Assembly (NCBI RefSeq): GCF_900104955.1
Contig: NZ_FNSI01000001.1
Span: 5,552,001 to 5,616,000, forward strand
Direction: 5' to 3'
Source: Beijerinckia sp. 28-YEA-48
GTDB taxonomy: Bacteria > Pseudomonadota > Alphaproteobacteria > Rhizobiales > Beijerinckiaceae
Length of the DNA: 64,000 bases
Shown here: in pieces, positions 43,735 through 52,803 of the stretch
Layout of the letters: each line of letters begins with the position of its first letter
Position numbering within the stretch: position 1 is the first letter of the stretch
Position numbers and translations under genes: made by a program
The notes under the pieces: generated by a model
Told to the model about the DNA's origin: nothing
The model's database searches: none
Seen by the model: only the letters and a program-made list of their open reading frames with translations

Positions 43735-45243
43735 TCACCGCGGTTTGAGATGCGCCATATGCGGCTGCGTCATCGCCTTGATCTGTAGCAGCTGCTGCAA
43801 TTGCTCGGCGGTCAGCAGGCCTTCCTCGATGACAATCTCGGCGACCGTGCGGCCCTCGTTGAGGGCGCGCGCGGCGACCCGCGAGGACGCTTCATAGCCG
43901 AGCACCGGGCTCAGCGCCGTCACCAGGCCGATGCTCTGCTCGACCAAAGCGAGGCAGCGGGCGCGATCGGCGGTGATGCCGCTGATGCAGCGCTTGGTCA
44001 GCGTCGTGATCGCCACGGTGAGCTGGCGCAGCGACGACAACAGGCAATAGCCGATGGTCGGCTCGAAGGCATTGAGCTGGAGCTGGCCGGCCTCGGCGCA
44101 CATGGTCACGGTGAGATCGTGGCCGATGACCAGATAGGCGACCTGATTGACGACTTCGGGAATGACCGGATTGACCTTGCCGGGCATGATCGACGAGCCG
44201 GCCTGGACGGCAGGCAGGCGGATTTCGGCAAAGCCGGCGCGCGGCCCGCTGGAGAGCAGGCGCAGGTCGTTGCAGATCTTCGACAGTTTCACCGCCACCC
44301 GCTTCAGCACGCCCGAGAACAGCACGAAGGCGCCCATGTCGGAGGTCGCCTCGATCAGATTGGCGGCGGGCACCAGCGGCAGTTTCGTCAGACGCGACAG
44401 CTCCTCCACGGCCAGCGCGCTATAGCGCGGATCGGCATTGATGCCGGTGCCGATCGCGGTGGCGCCCAGATTGACTTCATGGAACAGGGCGGCCGTTTCA
44501 CGCAGGCGGGCGACGTCCTCCTTGATGGTGATGAAGAAGGCTTCGAATTCCTGGCCCAAGGTCATCGGCACGGCGTCTTGCAATTGCGTGCGGCCGACCT
44601 TGACGACATCGGCGAATTCCACCGCCTTCGATTTGCAAGCGAAGGCGAGTTCGTTCAGCGCCTGGATCAAGGGATCGGTGGCGAAGATGACGGCCAGGCG
44701 TAGCGCGGTCGGATAGGCGTCATTGGTCGATTGCGACATGTTGACGTCGTCGTTGGGGTGCAGCGTGGCGTAGTCGCCCCTGCGCCGCCCCATCTTCTCA
44801 AGCGCGATATTGGCGATCACCTCATTGGTATTCATGTTGGTCGAGGTGCCGGCGCCGCCCTGAACGCAGTCGACGACGAACTGGTCATGGAACAGATTGT
44901 TGTCGGCGACATCGATGCAGGCGCTTTCGATGGCGGCCGCCTTCTCGACCGACAGATGACCGAGGCGCAGATTGGCGCGCGCGGCGGCTTGTTTGACGAG
45001 CACAAGCGAGCGCACAAATTCAGGGAAATGGCCGACCGGCACGCCGGTGATGGCGAAGTTCTCGACGGCGCGGGCGGTATGGACACCCCAATAGGCATCA
45101 CTTGGCACTTCGAGATTGCCGAGCATGTCATGTTCGATGCGGACGGCAGGCTGATCGCTAGAAACACCCATTGAATCTTGGGGGCCGCGCGCGGTGGATT
45201 TCGCGGCGCTTGCGTCTGCATCCGATGACTGGTCGTCCATCAT
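43735..45243 (-). CDS. aspA: Aspartate ammonia-lyase (class II fumarase/aspartase family)
   Basis: This 502-residue protein has VPSDAYWGVHTARAVENFAI near the start, the family triad regions GTSTNMNTNEVIAN and SQSTNDAYPTALR, and the signature GSSIMPGKVNPVIPE that carries the catalytic serine loop. It should convert aspartate to fumarate and ammonia. About 35 N-terminal residues precede the conserved part; the ATG pair at 45243 or a later start is possible. It lies 247 bases downstream of the decarboxylase-like gene on the same strand. Fumarase activity is less likely given the VHTARAVENF segment typical of aspartases. Confidence 0.9.
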   Translation of the reverse strand: MMDDQSSDADASAAKSTARGPQDSMGVSSDQPAVRIEHDMLGNLEVPSDAYWGVHTARAVENFAITGVPVGHFPEFVRSLVLVKQAAARANLRLGHLSVEKAAAIESACIDVADNNLFHDQFVVDCVQGGAGTSTNMNTNEVIANIALEKMGRRRGDYATLHPNDDVNMSQSTNDAYPTALRLAVIFATDPLIQALNELAFACKSKAVEFADVVKVGRTQLQDAVPMTLGQEFEAFFITIKEDVARLRETAALFHEVNLGATAIGTGINADPRYSALAVEELSRLTKLPLVPAANLIEATSDMGAFVLFSGVLKRVAVKLSKICNDLRLLSSGPRAGFAEIRLPAVQAGSSIMPGKVNPVIPEVVNQVAYLVIGHDLTVTMCAEAGQLQLNAFEPTIGYCLLSSLRQLTVAITTLTKRCISGITADRARCLALVEQSIGLVTALSPVLGYEASSRVAARALNEGRTVAEIVIEEGLLTAEQLQQLLQIKAMTQPHMAHLKPR

Positions 45244-45490
45244 GCTCTCCTGAATTTTTCATCGCTGAAACACGACGAGACTGTGCTTCAACGATGAAAC
45301 GTAATGCCCGGATCGGGACGTCTTCTAGGCCCGGCCAGTGACAATTCTAAGGCTGCGGCAAACTGCATGCCGTTTATTCTTGCAGCTTATTCAGGAACGA
45401 TGTCGGCGTCAGCTGTCGTCACATCACTCTATCATTTGAGGTTAAGACTGTAAGCATTCACGATGGAGTTGGTGTCCGTGATCGTGCCGT

Positions 45491-46216
45491 TCAGGCTGCC
45501 GCCGGCTTTGTCGCCTTCTCCAACAAGAGGCCATAGCCTGCGAGCCTGCCGCTTTCGCCGACCAGGCGCATCGCCGCCCAGAGGGCCGCCGGCGTGCTGG
45601 AGACGACCGGCTTGCCGTGGCGCTGTTCGAGCGGTTGCGCGACGCCGAGCGTTCGCAGGCCGCCACAGGAGATGAGAATGGCATCCGCATCGGGCGCGTC
45701 GGCGACCGCGGCCGATGACAGATCGATGATCTCGGCTTCGCTTTTGGCGCTGGCGCCACCACCGAATTGGGTGATGCCGAAGGATTGCAGCGCGCCGACA
45801 TCGAAGCCGTGAAAGCGCAGAAGTTCGGCGAGCTTGTCGTTGACGACCTTGGTGTAGGCGGTCGTGATGGCAAGCTTGTTGGCGCCAACGGCGCGCAAGC
45901 CATCAACAATGGCGGTGCTCATGGTGGAGACCGGGAGGCCGGTGCGGCTGCGGATCTCCTTCTGCAGGTCTTCGTTGAACTGGGGCCCGCGATAGAAGGT
46001 CAGCGATGTGCCTATGACCATGATCGCGTCGACACCGCGTTTGGCGAGGGCGTCGGCGGCAGGAACGATCTTGTCCGCCGCCTGATCATATCCGGCTGGC
46101 GTCAGCGAGCCGACGCCGGTGCGATGCGGGATGAACGTCACATCGGGATACATCAGCGGCGCTTCGTCGGGAACGACATCGGTGGCTTGCGGGACGACGA
46201 GACCAATGGTGGGCAT
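45491..46216 (-). CDS. Arylmalonate-decarboxylase-like enzyme (Asp/Glu racemase superfamily)
   Basis: This 241-residue protein, the same length as arylmalonate decarboxylase, reads PTIGLVVPQATDVVP at its start. The oxyanion-hole segment is GTSLTFYRG and a single catalytic-type cysteine, Cys184, is in ISCGGL. Racemases of this superfamily need two cysteines and maleate isomerases also use two; here the first position is Gly69, as in the decarboxylase. PVVSSTPAALWAAMRL fits too. It probably decarboxylates a malonate derivative in the cytoplasm. It is 53 bases downstream of a TTT-type binding protein gene, which may import the acid. Confidence 0.78.
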   Translation of the reverse strand: MPTIGLVVPQATDVVPDEAPLMYPDVTFIPHRTGVGSLTPAGYDQAADKIVPAADALAKRGVDAIMVIGTSLTFYRGPQFNEDLQKEIRSRTGLPVSTMSTAIVDGLRAVGANKLAITTAYTKVVNDKLAELLRFHGFDVGALQSFGITQFGGGASAKSEAEIIDLSSAAVADAPDADAILISCGGLRTLGVAQPLEQRHGKPVVSSTPAALWAAMRLVGESGRLAGYGLLLEKATKPAAA

Positions 46217-46269
46217 GAGAAACCTTTCGCGATCAACTGAGACGTATCAAAGAAAATGTATGGCTGTGG

Positions 46270-47241
46270 CTATTGCAGTTCGATTTTGCCGATCTTCACC
46301 GCATCGGCCCAGGCTTTCAATCCGACATTGAGCCGTTGCTTGTAATCGGCGCCGCCGGCGATCTTGGCGGTCGCGCCCTGGTCGACCAGGAACTTCTGCG
46401 TCTCGGGGCCTTGAGTAATCTGCGTGGCCCATTTTTCCAATTTGTCGGTGATGTCCCTGGGCGTTCCCGCCGGGGCCCAGATGCCCCAATGGGCGACGAT
46501 GTCGCCGGTGCGCGCGCCAGTGGTCTCTTTGAGCGTCGGTATGTCGGGCAGGCTTGGCGAGCGTTCGTCCGAAGCAATCGCCAGCAGTTTGATGCGGCCC
46601 TGTTTGGCTTGGCCCACTGCGTAGACGACATCGGCAAAGGCGAAATCGATTTGCTTGCCGGTGACGTCCTGAATGGCGGTGGCGGTCGCCTTGTAGCCAA
46701 CATAGGTGGCTTCAACGCCGGCTGCGTTCAGATAGAGCGCTGATGATGCCAGCGCGCTGGTGGTGGCGCTGCCATAGGTGGCCTTGCCGTTCTTGGACTT
46801 GATGAAGGTCGTGAGGTCGGCGACGCTGTTGAGTGGCGAGTCACCGGCGACCGCCAGGACGAAGGGCGTCTCGGCGAAGCCGACGATCGGCACGAGGTCT
46901 TTGACCACGTCGAAGGGCAGGCTTTTGAAAATGGCGACGTTCCCGGCCGTGGTGACGGTCGAGGCCAGCAGAAGGGTCGATCCGTCGGGCTTGGCTTTGG
47001 CGGTGGCCTCAAGCGCCAGATTGCCGGAAGCGCCGACCTTGTTTTCGACGATGAAGGTGCCACCGGAGAGTTTGCTCAATTGCTCGGCGTACCAACGCGC
47101 CAGAATGTCGGCGCCGCCGCCGGCGGCAAAGCCCAGCTGAATGCGCACCGTGCGGTCGGGATAATCGGCGGCAGCCCCGGTCGCCGCCCCCATCGAGAGG
47201 CCGAGGGCCAATGCCCCAGCCAGCTGGATCAATCGTTTCAC
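46270..47241 (-). CDS. TTT-family (Bug/TctC) periplasmic substrate-binding protein
   Basis: This 323-residue protein has a signal peptide (LIQLAGALALGLSMGAATGA). The Bug-family opening is YPDRTVRIQLGFAAGGGADI, followed by VENKVGASGNLALEATAKA, and GIWAPAGTPRDITDKLEKW near the end. These proteins bind carboxylic acids for tripartite tricarboxylate transporters. The membrane subunits TctA and TctB are not in the window. It leads a minus-strand unit with the decarboxylase-like gene, which suggests an aryl- or alkyl-malonate as ligand. Confidence 0.92.
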   Translation of the reverse strand: MKRLIQLAGALALGLSMGAATGAAADYPDRTVRIQLGFAAGGGADILARWYAEQLSKLSGGTFIVENKVGASGNLALEATAKAKPDGSTLLLASTVTTAGNVAIFKSLPFDVVKDLVPIVGFAETPFVLAVAGDSPLNSVADLTTFIKSKNGKATYGSATTSALASSALYLNAAGVEATYVGYKATATAIQDVTGKQIDFAFADVVYAVGQAKQGRIKLLAIASDERSPSLPDIPTLKETTGARTGDIVAHWGIWAPAGTPRDITDKLEKWATQITQGPETQKFLVDQGATAKIAGGADYKQRLNVGLKAWADAVKIGKIELQ

Positions 47242-47328
47242 GCCGTTCCCCCCGTTTTTATTGTCGTCTTTATAGCGTTTTGCAGGCTGACTGAGTCAGA
47301 CGTCACAAAGACGCGTCAGAACAAATAT

Positions 47329-47369
47329 CCCAAGCCCATTGCGTTCTGTCGAAACGCAATGGGCTTGGG
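47329..47369. terminator. Perfect 17-base inverted repeat between operons
   Basis: CCCAAGCCCATTGCGTT (47329-47345) and its exact complement at 47353-47369 enclose a 7-base loop. It lies 50 bases past the TadG stop and upstream of the TTT-binding-protein start, both minus strand. On the minus strand it is followed by ATATTTGTT, not a clean T-run, so it may be a terminator or an operator. Confidence 0.5.
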
Positions 47370-47419
47370 CCGGGAGCATAGGTCTATTCGGTCGTGGGGT
47401 GAATAGTTGAGTTGCGCCG

Positions 47420-49141
47420 TCAGTTGACCAGGACGGCGTTGCCGCAACTGACGCCCGTGACCCAGGCATCGGCCCCGCCGATATTGATGCCGAGCGCCGT
47501 CAGCACGCTGCTGAGAACCGTGTCGAGCGCGCCCGTTGCGGCCGTCAACGTATTGGTGATCAGATTTTGCGTTCCCAGCAGGCCGCCGAGAAAGAGGAAA
47601 TCAAGATTCAGCAAGCCGCCGAGCGCTGTGGCCTGCATGTCCAGATCGCCGATCAGGCTCGTCAGCAAAGGCGTGACGAAGCTCGTCGTCGAGGTCGATT
47701 TGACCGTGCCGGCGGTGATGTCGGCATAGCTGAACGTCAGGGGCGTTTCGGTCATGTTGCCCATGCCGACATGAGCGCTGCCCTTGACGGTGATGACGCC
47801 GAGCGCGTTGACCAAGGTGGCGGGTCCAAACGTCGGCGGCGAGGAGAAATTGGTCATGGCGGCAGGGGTGACATTGCCGATCCAGGCATCGATGATGCCG
47901 GGCTTGACGCCCAAGGTGACACTGGAGGAGCTGAGATTGGACGGCGAGCAGCTCAAGGCGGTCAGGCGGGCGTAGGCGTTGGCCACCTCGACATAGATGG
48001 GAACGTTGATCAGCGAGGCTTTGCCGGAGCCCACGAGGCTCACCTGCAGCAACAGACGTGTTTGCGCCGTATAGGCCGTGGAGCCGACCGCGCCGACCGT
48101 GACGGCGCTTGTGCCAACGGGGCGTTCGCCGATGGTGAGCGCGAGGTTGACCGAGGCAATGCCAGGGAGCCCCAGGGACAATGCAACAGCCGCTTGATTG
48201 GCGCCGCCGGAGATCTGCGCGATTGTGGAAACCAGATTGAGGGCGGAAATGGTGGCGTTTAAGGGCGAGCCTTGCCCGGGCTGCCTTGCTCCATACACGC
48301 CGACGGATAATAGGGAGGCCAGGCTCATGCGATCGGTCGAGCCCTGTTTGGCCGTGGCGATTTGCTGTAGAGCCGCAATCACCGAGCTGCTGTTGGATGT
48401 ATCGGCGCGTGCCGTCGCCAGCACCGCTTGCAGGACGTCGGCGGTGTAGACGCTGCCTGATAGGATTTGTGCATAGGTGGCCGCGGTTAGATTGAGGCGC
48501 GTCGCCAGCGCGTCCATGAAGCCGAACAGATTGAGTTTGACGTTGGCGAGGTTCTGATAGTCCATCACCGTCAGCGAGAGACTGCCGCCGAGGAGATTGC
48601 CGAGAACGGCATTGACGACGCCGCCGTTGAGGCTCAGCAGGCGTGAGCCGACGGCGAAGGACGCCTGGGCGTTGGTCGCCGCCACGGCGGAGGTTTTGAC
48701 ATTGACGTTGGCGCTGTTGGTGAACGAGTTTTGGTTGAGCATCGATAGAATGCGACCAAAGTAGATCGGTTGCTGTGTCTGCACCGTGACGCGCGCCGCG
48801 TTGGTGTTGGATGTGCCGGGCACGAAACGCGCTGCCGGCGTAAGGGCGGCATTGGGAGTATAGACGCCGGTCTCGACCACGATATTGGCTGTGCTCGCGG
48901 TCTGGTTTCTGGTCAGTGTGGCGCGGGCGGCATTGTTGGCGCGTGTCAGATCGCTGGCGGCGGCTAGCGCGGCAAGATCGTTGGAGGTCTGTTGTCGGCG
49001 GTTCTGAAAGAACACTGAGCCGAGATCGATGCCAAGCGCCATAAAGCCCATGAGGGCGGCGATGGCGACGCTCATGAGGATCATGGTGGCGCCGCGTCGG
49101 TCACGGAGGAAGGCTGTGGCTTTGAGCTTCCAATGGGGCAT
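47420..49141 (-). CDS. TadG-like pilus-assembly protein
   Basis: This 573-residue protein starts MPHWKLKATAFLRDRRGATM followed by a hydrophobic helix (SVAIAALMGFMALGIDLGSV) and FFQNRRQQTSNDLAALAAA. This is the TadG/TadE-like N-terminal segment for membrane anchoring and outward display. The rest is a long Ser/Thr/Ala-rich extracytoplasmic region with little composition complexity. Its start overlaps the TadE stop (TGATG). No tadA, tadB, tadC or flp genes are nearby, so this pair is detached from a complete Tad locus. Confidence 0.82.
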   Translation of the reverse strand: MPHWKLKATAFLRDRRGATMILMSVAIAALMGFMALGIDLGSVFFQNRRQQTSNDLAALAAASDLTRANNAARATLTRNQTASTANIVVETGVYTPNAALTPAARFVPGTSNTNAARVTVQTQQPIYFGRILSMLNQNSFTNSANVNVKTSAVAATNAQASFAVGSRLLSLNGGVVNAVLGNLLGGSLSLTVMDYQNLANVKLNLFGFMDALATRLNLTAATYAQILSGSVYTADVLQAVLATARADTSNSSSVIAALQQIATAKQGSTDRMSLASLLSVGVYGARQPGQGSPLNATISALNLVSTIAQISGGANQAAVALSLGLPGIASVNLALTIGERPVGTSAVTVGAVGSTAYTAQTRLLLQVSLVGSGKASLINVPIYVEVANAYARLTALSCSPSNLSSSSVTLGVKPGIIDAWIGNVTPAAMTNFSSPPTFGPATLVNALGVITVKGSAHVGMGNMTETPLTFSYADITAGTVKSTSTTSFVTPLLTSLIGDLDMQATALGGLLNLDFLFLGGLLGTQNLITNTLTAATGALDTVLSSVLTALGINIGGADAWVTGVSCGNAVLVN

Positions 49142-49572
49142 CAGTAATTCCCCTGTTGAATGGTGGCCGTGCGTTGGATTTGAGGACTGGGCAGGGGCAA
49201 AAGATTGCCGAGCAGATAGGGCAGGCTTCCCGTCAGGTCGTAGGAGACGGCTACCTGGAACATGGCAATAGGGGTCGTGGCGCTCGTCGTGGTCACCGCC
49301 ATTTTTGCACTATTGATGAGCAGATAGTCGCTGGCATTGGTCGTGATATAGCTTCTGGCCAAGCTATCGCGCTGGGTTGCCGTGGTGCCCGCGACCGAGG
49401 CGCGGGCGGCTTCAGACGCGATCTGCTGAAGCTCATGATGAACGCCTAAAATGTAGCCAAAACAGGCTATTCCCAGCAATAAGAACAGCAGGAGCGGCGC
49501 CACCAAAGCGAACTCCATGGCGCTGACGGCGCGGGTGTCATTGATGAAATGAACAGGCTTGGCTGTTGCCAT
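49141..49572 (-). CDS. TadE-like minor pilin
   Basis: Starting at 49572 gives 143 residues; an in-frame ATG at 49608 is possible. The TadE segment is SAMEFALVAPLLLFLLLGIA at about residues 20-40, with the hydrophobic helix and a conserved Glu, followed by YILGVHHELQQIASEAARAS. It is a membrane-anchored pseudopilin-like protein coupled to the TadG gene. Ribosome-site evidence for either start is weak. Confidence 0.82.
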   Translation of the reverse strand: MATAKPVHFINDTRAVSAMEFALVAPLLLFLLLGIACFGYILGVHHELQQIASEAARASVAGTTATQRDSLARSYITTNASDYLLINSAKMAVTTTSATTPIAMFQVAVSYDLTGSLPYLLGNLLPLPSPQIQRTATIQQGNY

Positions 49573-49823
49573 GATCCGTCGCACGCCCTGCTGCATTATA
49601 ACCGGCATATTTCGATATGCCTTGGTATACCGTTGTATTTAATCCCCTATTTGTTGATGAAACCTTACTGTTCGCTTATGCGACTTTCGTCCTTTGCTTC
49701 ACTAAGGCTGGGGACGGACGTGCTTTGCCAGCATTAGGACGTCTTTTGTTGTCAGTGCTCGTTTGGGTGGATTGCCGGATGGCGTGATTTTCTATGCCTT
49801 TTTTATAACGATGGAATTGTCCG

Positions 49824-50552
49824 ATGAAGTTGGTGAAAAAATTAGAAGGTGATGCGGATTTAGCCGAAAACCGAGAGCAGCGGGCCATTGCCGGTCTCAA
49901 GCGACTAATAGGTGATGGCTCGTTACAACCAGGCAGCAGAATTCCTGAAAATGCTGTTGCGCAATCTCTAGGTCTTTCACGTACGCCGATGCGTTCGGCG
50001 CTCAAGAGTCTCGAAGCCGAAAATTGGGTCGTGCGCAATTCGGGCGGTGGTTATTTCGTTCGTGAGTTCACGCTGCGTGATGTGATCGACATGATCAGAT
50101 TGCGTGGTGCGATGGAGAGGCTGGTTATCCGGCTGGCGGTCGAGCGCGGCGCGCGCGCTTCGGATATCGCCGAACTCGAACGGCTTGCTCAGGCGATGGA
50201 TGATACGTGTCATCCCGATATCGACAGTGCGGAAAAGCTTGAGTTGCTCGCGGAGCTCGACAGCGAGTTTCGCAAGCTGATCGTGCAATTGGCCGACAGC
50301 ACTTTGGTGACCAGCATATTGATGCGCACCATGTCGCTGCCGTTCATTGGTCTGGCCGGGTTGGACTTTGAAACCTTATCGAAGGAGATGCGTGGGAATC
50401 TCAAAAAGTCCAATGCCCTTTATCACGTGATGATCGCGGCCATTCGTGATGGTGATGGCGGGGCGGGTGTGCAGGCTGTGACCGAACACATGGATATCTT
50501 TATCGCGACGATGCGGGCGGTGATTGATAGCTCGGGTGGCCGATCCAGTTGA
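49824..50552 (+). CDS. GntR-family (FadR/FCD type) transcriptional regulator
   Basis: This 242-residue protein has a winged helix at about 15-80 (AIAGLKRLIGDGSLQPGSRI, VAQSLGLSRTPMRSALKSLE). An all-helical FCD ligand domain follows (VIDMIRLRGAMERLVIRLAV). The usual metal-site His in the LDxxFH segment is Arg here (LDSEFRKL), while the C-terminal EHMDIF His remains, so the ligand site may be altered. It is divergent from the TadE/TadG pair. The target is unknown; organic-acid genes on the left are candidates. Confidence 0.9.
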   Translation: MKLVKKLEGDADLAENREQRAIAGLKRLIGDGSLQPGSRIPENAVAQSLGLSRTPMRSALKSLEAENWVVRNSGGGYFVREFTLRDVIDMIRLRGAMERLVIRLAVERGARASDIAELERLAQAMDDTCHPDIDSAEKLELLAELDSEFRKLIVQLADSTLVTSILMRTMSLPFIGLAGLDFETLSKEMRGNLKKSNALYHVMIAAIRDGDGGAGVQAVTEHMDIFIATMRAVIDSSGGRSS

Positions 50553-50633
50553 CTTCACGGCTGAATGCCGAATTGTCAGCTTGACAGGGCGAAGCTGCGG
50601 CTCTAACCGGCGCTACCTGCCGGTTATTTGTTC

Positions 50634-51062
50634 ATGTTCGATTTTGCCAATTATTTTCCCTACCTGCTCAATCGCGCTGGCGCGCGGTTGGCACTTGCGT
50701 GGGGACGTGAATCCAAGCCCCTGGGCGCGACGCTGCAGGAATGGCGCGTGCTGGCGGCTCTGTCGACGCGGCGGCCGCAACGCATGTCGGAACTGGCCGA
50801 CTCCACGACCATCGACCGGACAACTTTGTCGCGTCTGGTTTCGCGCATGGAAGAAAGCGCACTGGTCGCGCGCGGGCGCTCGGAAGACGATGGCCGGGAA
50901 GTGCAGATCGATCTGACGTCCCACGGCGAACAGGTGACCGAGCGCATGCTGCCATTGGCGTCGCGCTATGAAACCATTGCGCTGGACGGCTTTTCGGAAG
51001 CGGAAGTGGCGGCCTTCAAGGACATGCTGAAGCGGGTCTTCGCCAATATGGATCGGCTTTAA
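50634..51062 (+). CDS. MarR-family transcriptional regulator
   Basis: Starting at the ATG at 50634 gives 142 residues; a TTG two codons earlier is an alternative. The MarR fold shows in LQEWRVLAALSTRRPQRMSE, the recognition helix DRTTLSRLVSRMEESALVAR, and the wing GRSEDDGREVQIDLTSHGEQ. It is a dimeric DNA-binding protein responding to small aromatic or lipophilic ligands. The luciferase-like monooxygenase gene follows on the same strand after 347 bases and is a plausible target. Confidence 0.9.
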   Translation: MFDFANYFPYLLNRAGARLALAWGRESKPLGATLQEWRVLAALSTRRPQRMSELADSTTIDRTTLSRLVSRMEESALVARGRSEDDGREVQIDLTSHGEQVTERMLPLASRYETIALDGFSEAEVAAFKDMLKRVFANMDRL

Positions 51063-51409
51063 GATCGCGCTTGCTGCGCCGCAGCACAGTTTTCACCCCA
51101 TGACCCCATGATTCCGGCTTGCGTCCTGTCCCGCTTTGCGGCAAGATGCGTGCAAATGCACATATTGTGTTGTGCTGGTGGAAACGGAGGGAGAGCGGCC
51201 GACACCTTTGAACGACGGCCAAAGCGGCTCGTGTCGATGGCGTGATGCACTCAAGTGACGTGTCATCCCTGTCGACGATCAGGCAACGAGACGGTTCTCC
51301 AATTTACCAAGCACTCACGAACACGAGACGTCGGCCTGCAACGAAAAGCGCAAGGCTTTCCAGGCCGCCGAAGAACAAAAGCCACGGATATCTTGCGAAG
51401 GAGGGTTTC
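51063..51409. other. Intergenic region upstream of the monooxygenase, with a 12-base palindrome
   Basis: No gene is visible in these 347 bases. GTGCAAATGCAC at 51150-51161 is a 5-base inverted repeat around AA, followed by an AT-rich CATATTGTGTTG stretch that could be a promoter element. Such palindromes suit MarR or GntR dimers, and both types of regulator are encoded just upstream. The link is inference. Confidence 0.35.
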
Positions 51410-52492
51410 ATGGAATTCGGCTACTTCACTCTGAGCGACAACAATTACGAGGACATCACGCGGACGCCGGAAGATTTCATTCTGGAGATCCGCGAGCAGG
51501 CGCTGCATGCCGAAAAGCTCGGCATGCATTCGGCCTGGATCGGCGAGCATCATTTCGACTCGCTTGGCGTCAACTCCTGCCCGCACATGGTGCTGGCCTC
51601 GATCGTCGCGCAGACCAAGCGCATTCGCATGGCGCCGGCCGTCGCGGTGTTGCCGATGCATCATCCGCTGCGCGTGGCCGAAGAATGGGCGACGCTGGAT
51701 CTGCTCTCGGGCGGCCGTGTCGATTTCGCCGTCGGTCGTGGTTACGATCGCAAGGAATACGAGCCCTTCGGCGCCGATTACATGACCTCGCTTGAGCGCA
51801 TGGAAGAGGGCATCGACATCATCAAGAAGGCCTGGGAGACCAACGGCAAGTGGTCGCATAAGGGCCAGTTCTATACGATCGACGACATGGCGATCACGCC
51901 GCGGCCGCTGCAAAAGCATGTGCCGTTCTTCATGGCCTGTTTCTCGAAGGCGAGCATGGAGATCGCTGGCCGCAAGGGCATGGACATCATCTTCGCGCCC
52001 TTCGCCGCCGCGCTGACCTTCGGCGATCTGGCAACGGCCACGCGCGCCTATCGCGAGGAATGCGAGAAGCACAACAACAAGCCGGGCAAGGCGATGTGCA
52101 GCTATTTCATCCACATCGGCGAAGGCAAGGATGAGGAATATGGCCGCGCGCGCCAGATGGCGTATTTCCGCCGCGCGGTGACGCCGGCCATTACGCAGGA
52201 CCCGTCGAAGTCGCCGCCGTCGATGATGTACATGAACAAGATCGTCGACTTGCTGAAGGACGTGAACGCCGGCGATCTCGGCGAGAAATCGATCCTGCTC
52301 GGTTCGGCGCAGAAGATCACCGACTCGCTGAAGCGCGTCGAAGCGGCGGGCATGGAAGAGGTCATCTTGTACTTCAACTGCGGTGGCAAACCGCATTCGA
52401 TGGTTGTCGAACAGATGGATCAGTTCATGAGCGACGTGGCGCCGCACTTCGCCGGTTCGCACATCAAGGTGCGCGCTGAGGTCGCCGCCTAA
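51410..52492 (+). CDS. Luciferase-like flavin-dependent monooxygenase
   Basis: The ATG at 51410 has AAGGAGGG 6 bases before it, a near-ideal site; the open frame upstream is not coding. The 360-residue protein is a bacterial luciferase-like TIM barrel: EKLGMHSAWIGEHHFDSLGV, NSCPHMVLASIVAQT, LDLLSGGRVDFAVGRGYDRK, and ILLGSAQKITDSL near the end. It would use reduced flavin and oxygen on an unidentified substrate. No flavin reductase is encoded beside it. A clear terminator follows. Confidence 0.92.
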   Translation: MEFGYFTLSDNNYEDITRTPEDFILEIREQALHAEKLGMHSAWIGEHHFDSLGVNSCPHMVLASIVAQTKRIRMAPAVAVLPMHHPLRVAEEWATLDLLSGGRVDFAVGRGYDRKEYEPFGADYMTSLERMEEGIDIIKKAWETNGKWSHKGQFYTIDDMAITPRPLQKHVPFFMACFSKASMEIAGRKGMDIIFAPFAAALTFGDLATATRAYREECEKHNNKPGKAMCSYFIHIGEGKDEEYGRARQMAYFRRAVTPAITQDPSKSPPSMMYMNKIVDLLKDVNAGDLGEKSILLGSAQKITDSLKRVEAAGMEEVILYFNCGGKPHSMVVEQMDQFMSDVAPHFAGSHIKVRAEVAA

Positions 52493-52517
52493 GGTCGCGC
52501 ACAACGGCAAATGAAAG

Positions 52518-52545
52518 CCCCGGTTCCGATTGGAGCCGGGGTTTT
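52518..52545 (+). terminator. Rho-independent terminator after the monooxygenase gene
   Basis: CCCCGGTTCC pairs with GGAGCCGGGG (one G-T pair) around a GATT loop and is followed by TTTTGTTT, 26 bases past the stop codon. Confidence 0.8.
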
Positions 52546-52573
52546 GTTTATGGGTGTCTCTGCTGGCTGCACC

Positions 52574-52711
52574 CGTCATTGCGAGAAGCGCAGCGACGAA
52601 GCAATCCAGAGGCGCGTGCTGAAACGTCAATAATGCCTGTGGCGCTGGTCTATTGACGCTATGGCTCTACATCTTGGCTCTTGGATTGCTTCGCTTCGCT
52701 CGCAATGACGG
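52574..52711. repeat. Intergenic palindromic element with CGTCATTGCGAG ends
   Basis: The left end reads CGTCATTGCGAGAAGCGCAG and the right end GCTTCGCTCGCAATGACGG, an imperfect inverted pair about 140 bases apart. GCAATCC and GGATTGC lie at the inner edges. Such ends belong to dispersed palindromic repeats in many alphaproteobacterial genomes. A short unrelated centre lies between. Confidence 0.6.
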
Positions 52712-52803
52712 TTCAAGGTGCAGAGTCATGGGCGCAAATAGGCTTGCGCCGCAGGCATTTTCTGATGCGCTGGCACGTGCCCTTGGTTGTTGAAGAACCT
52801 CGG

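Noticed and set aside
51263..52630. 455-codon minus-strand open frame
   Set aside because: It is antisense to the luciferase-like monooxygenase, which has an ideal ribosome site and terminator.
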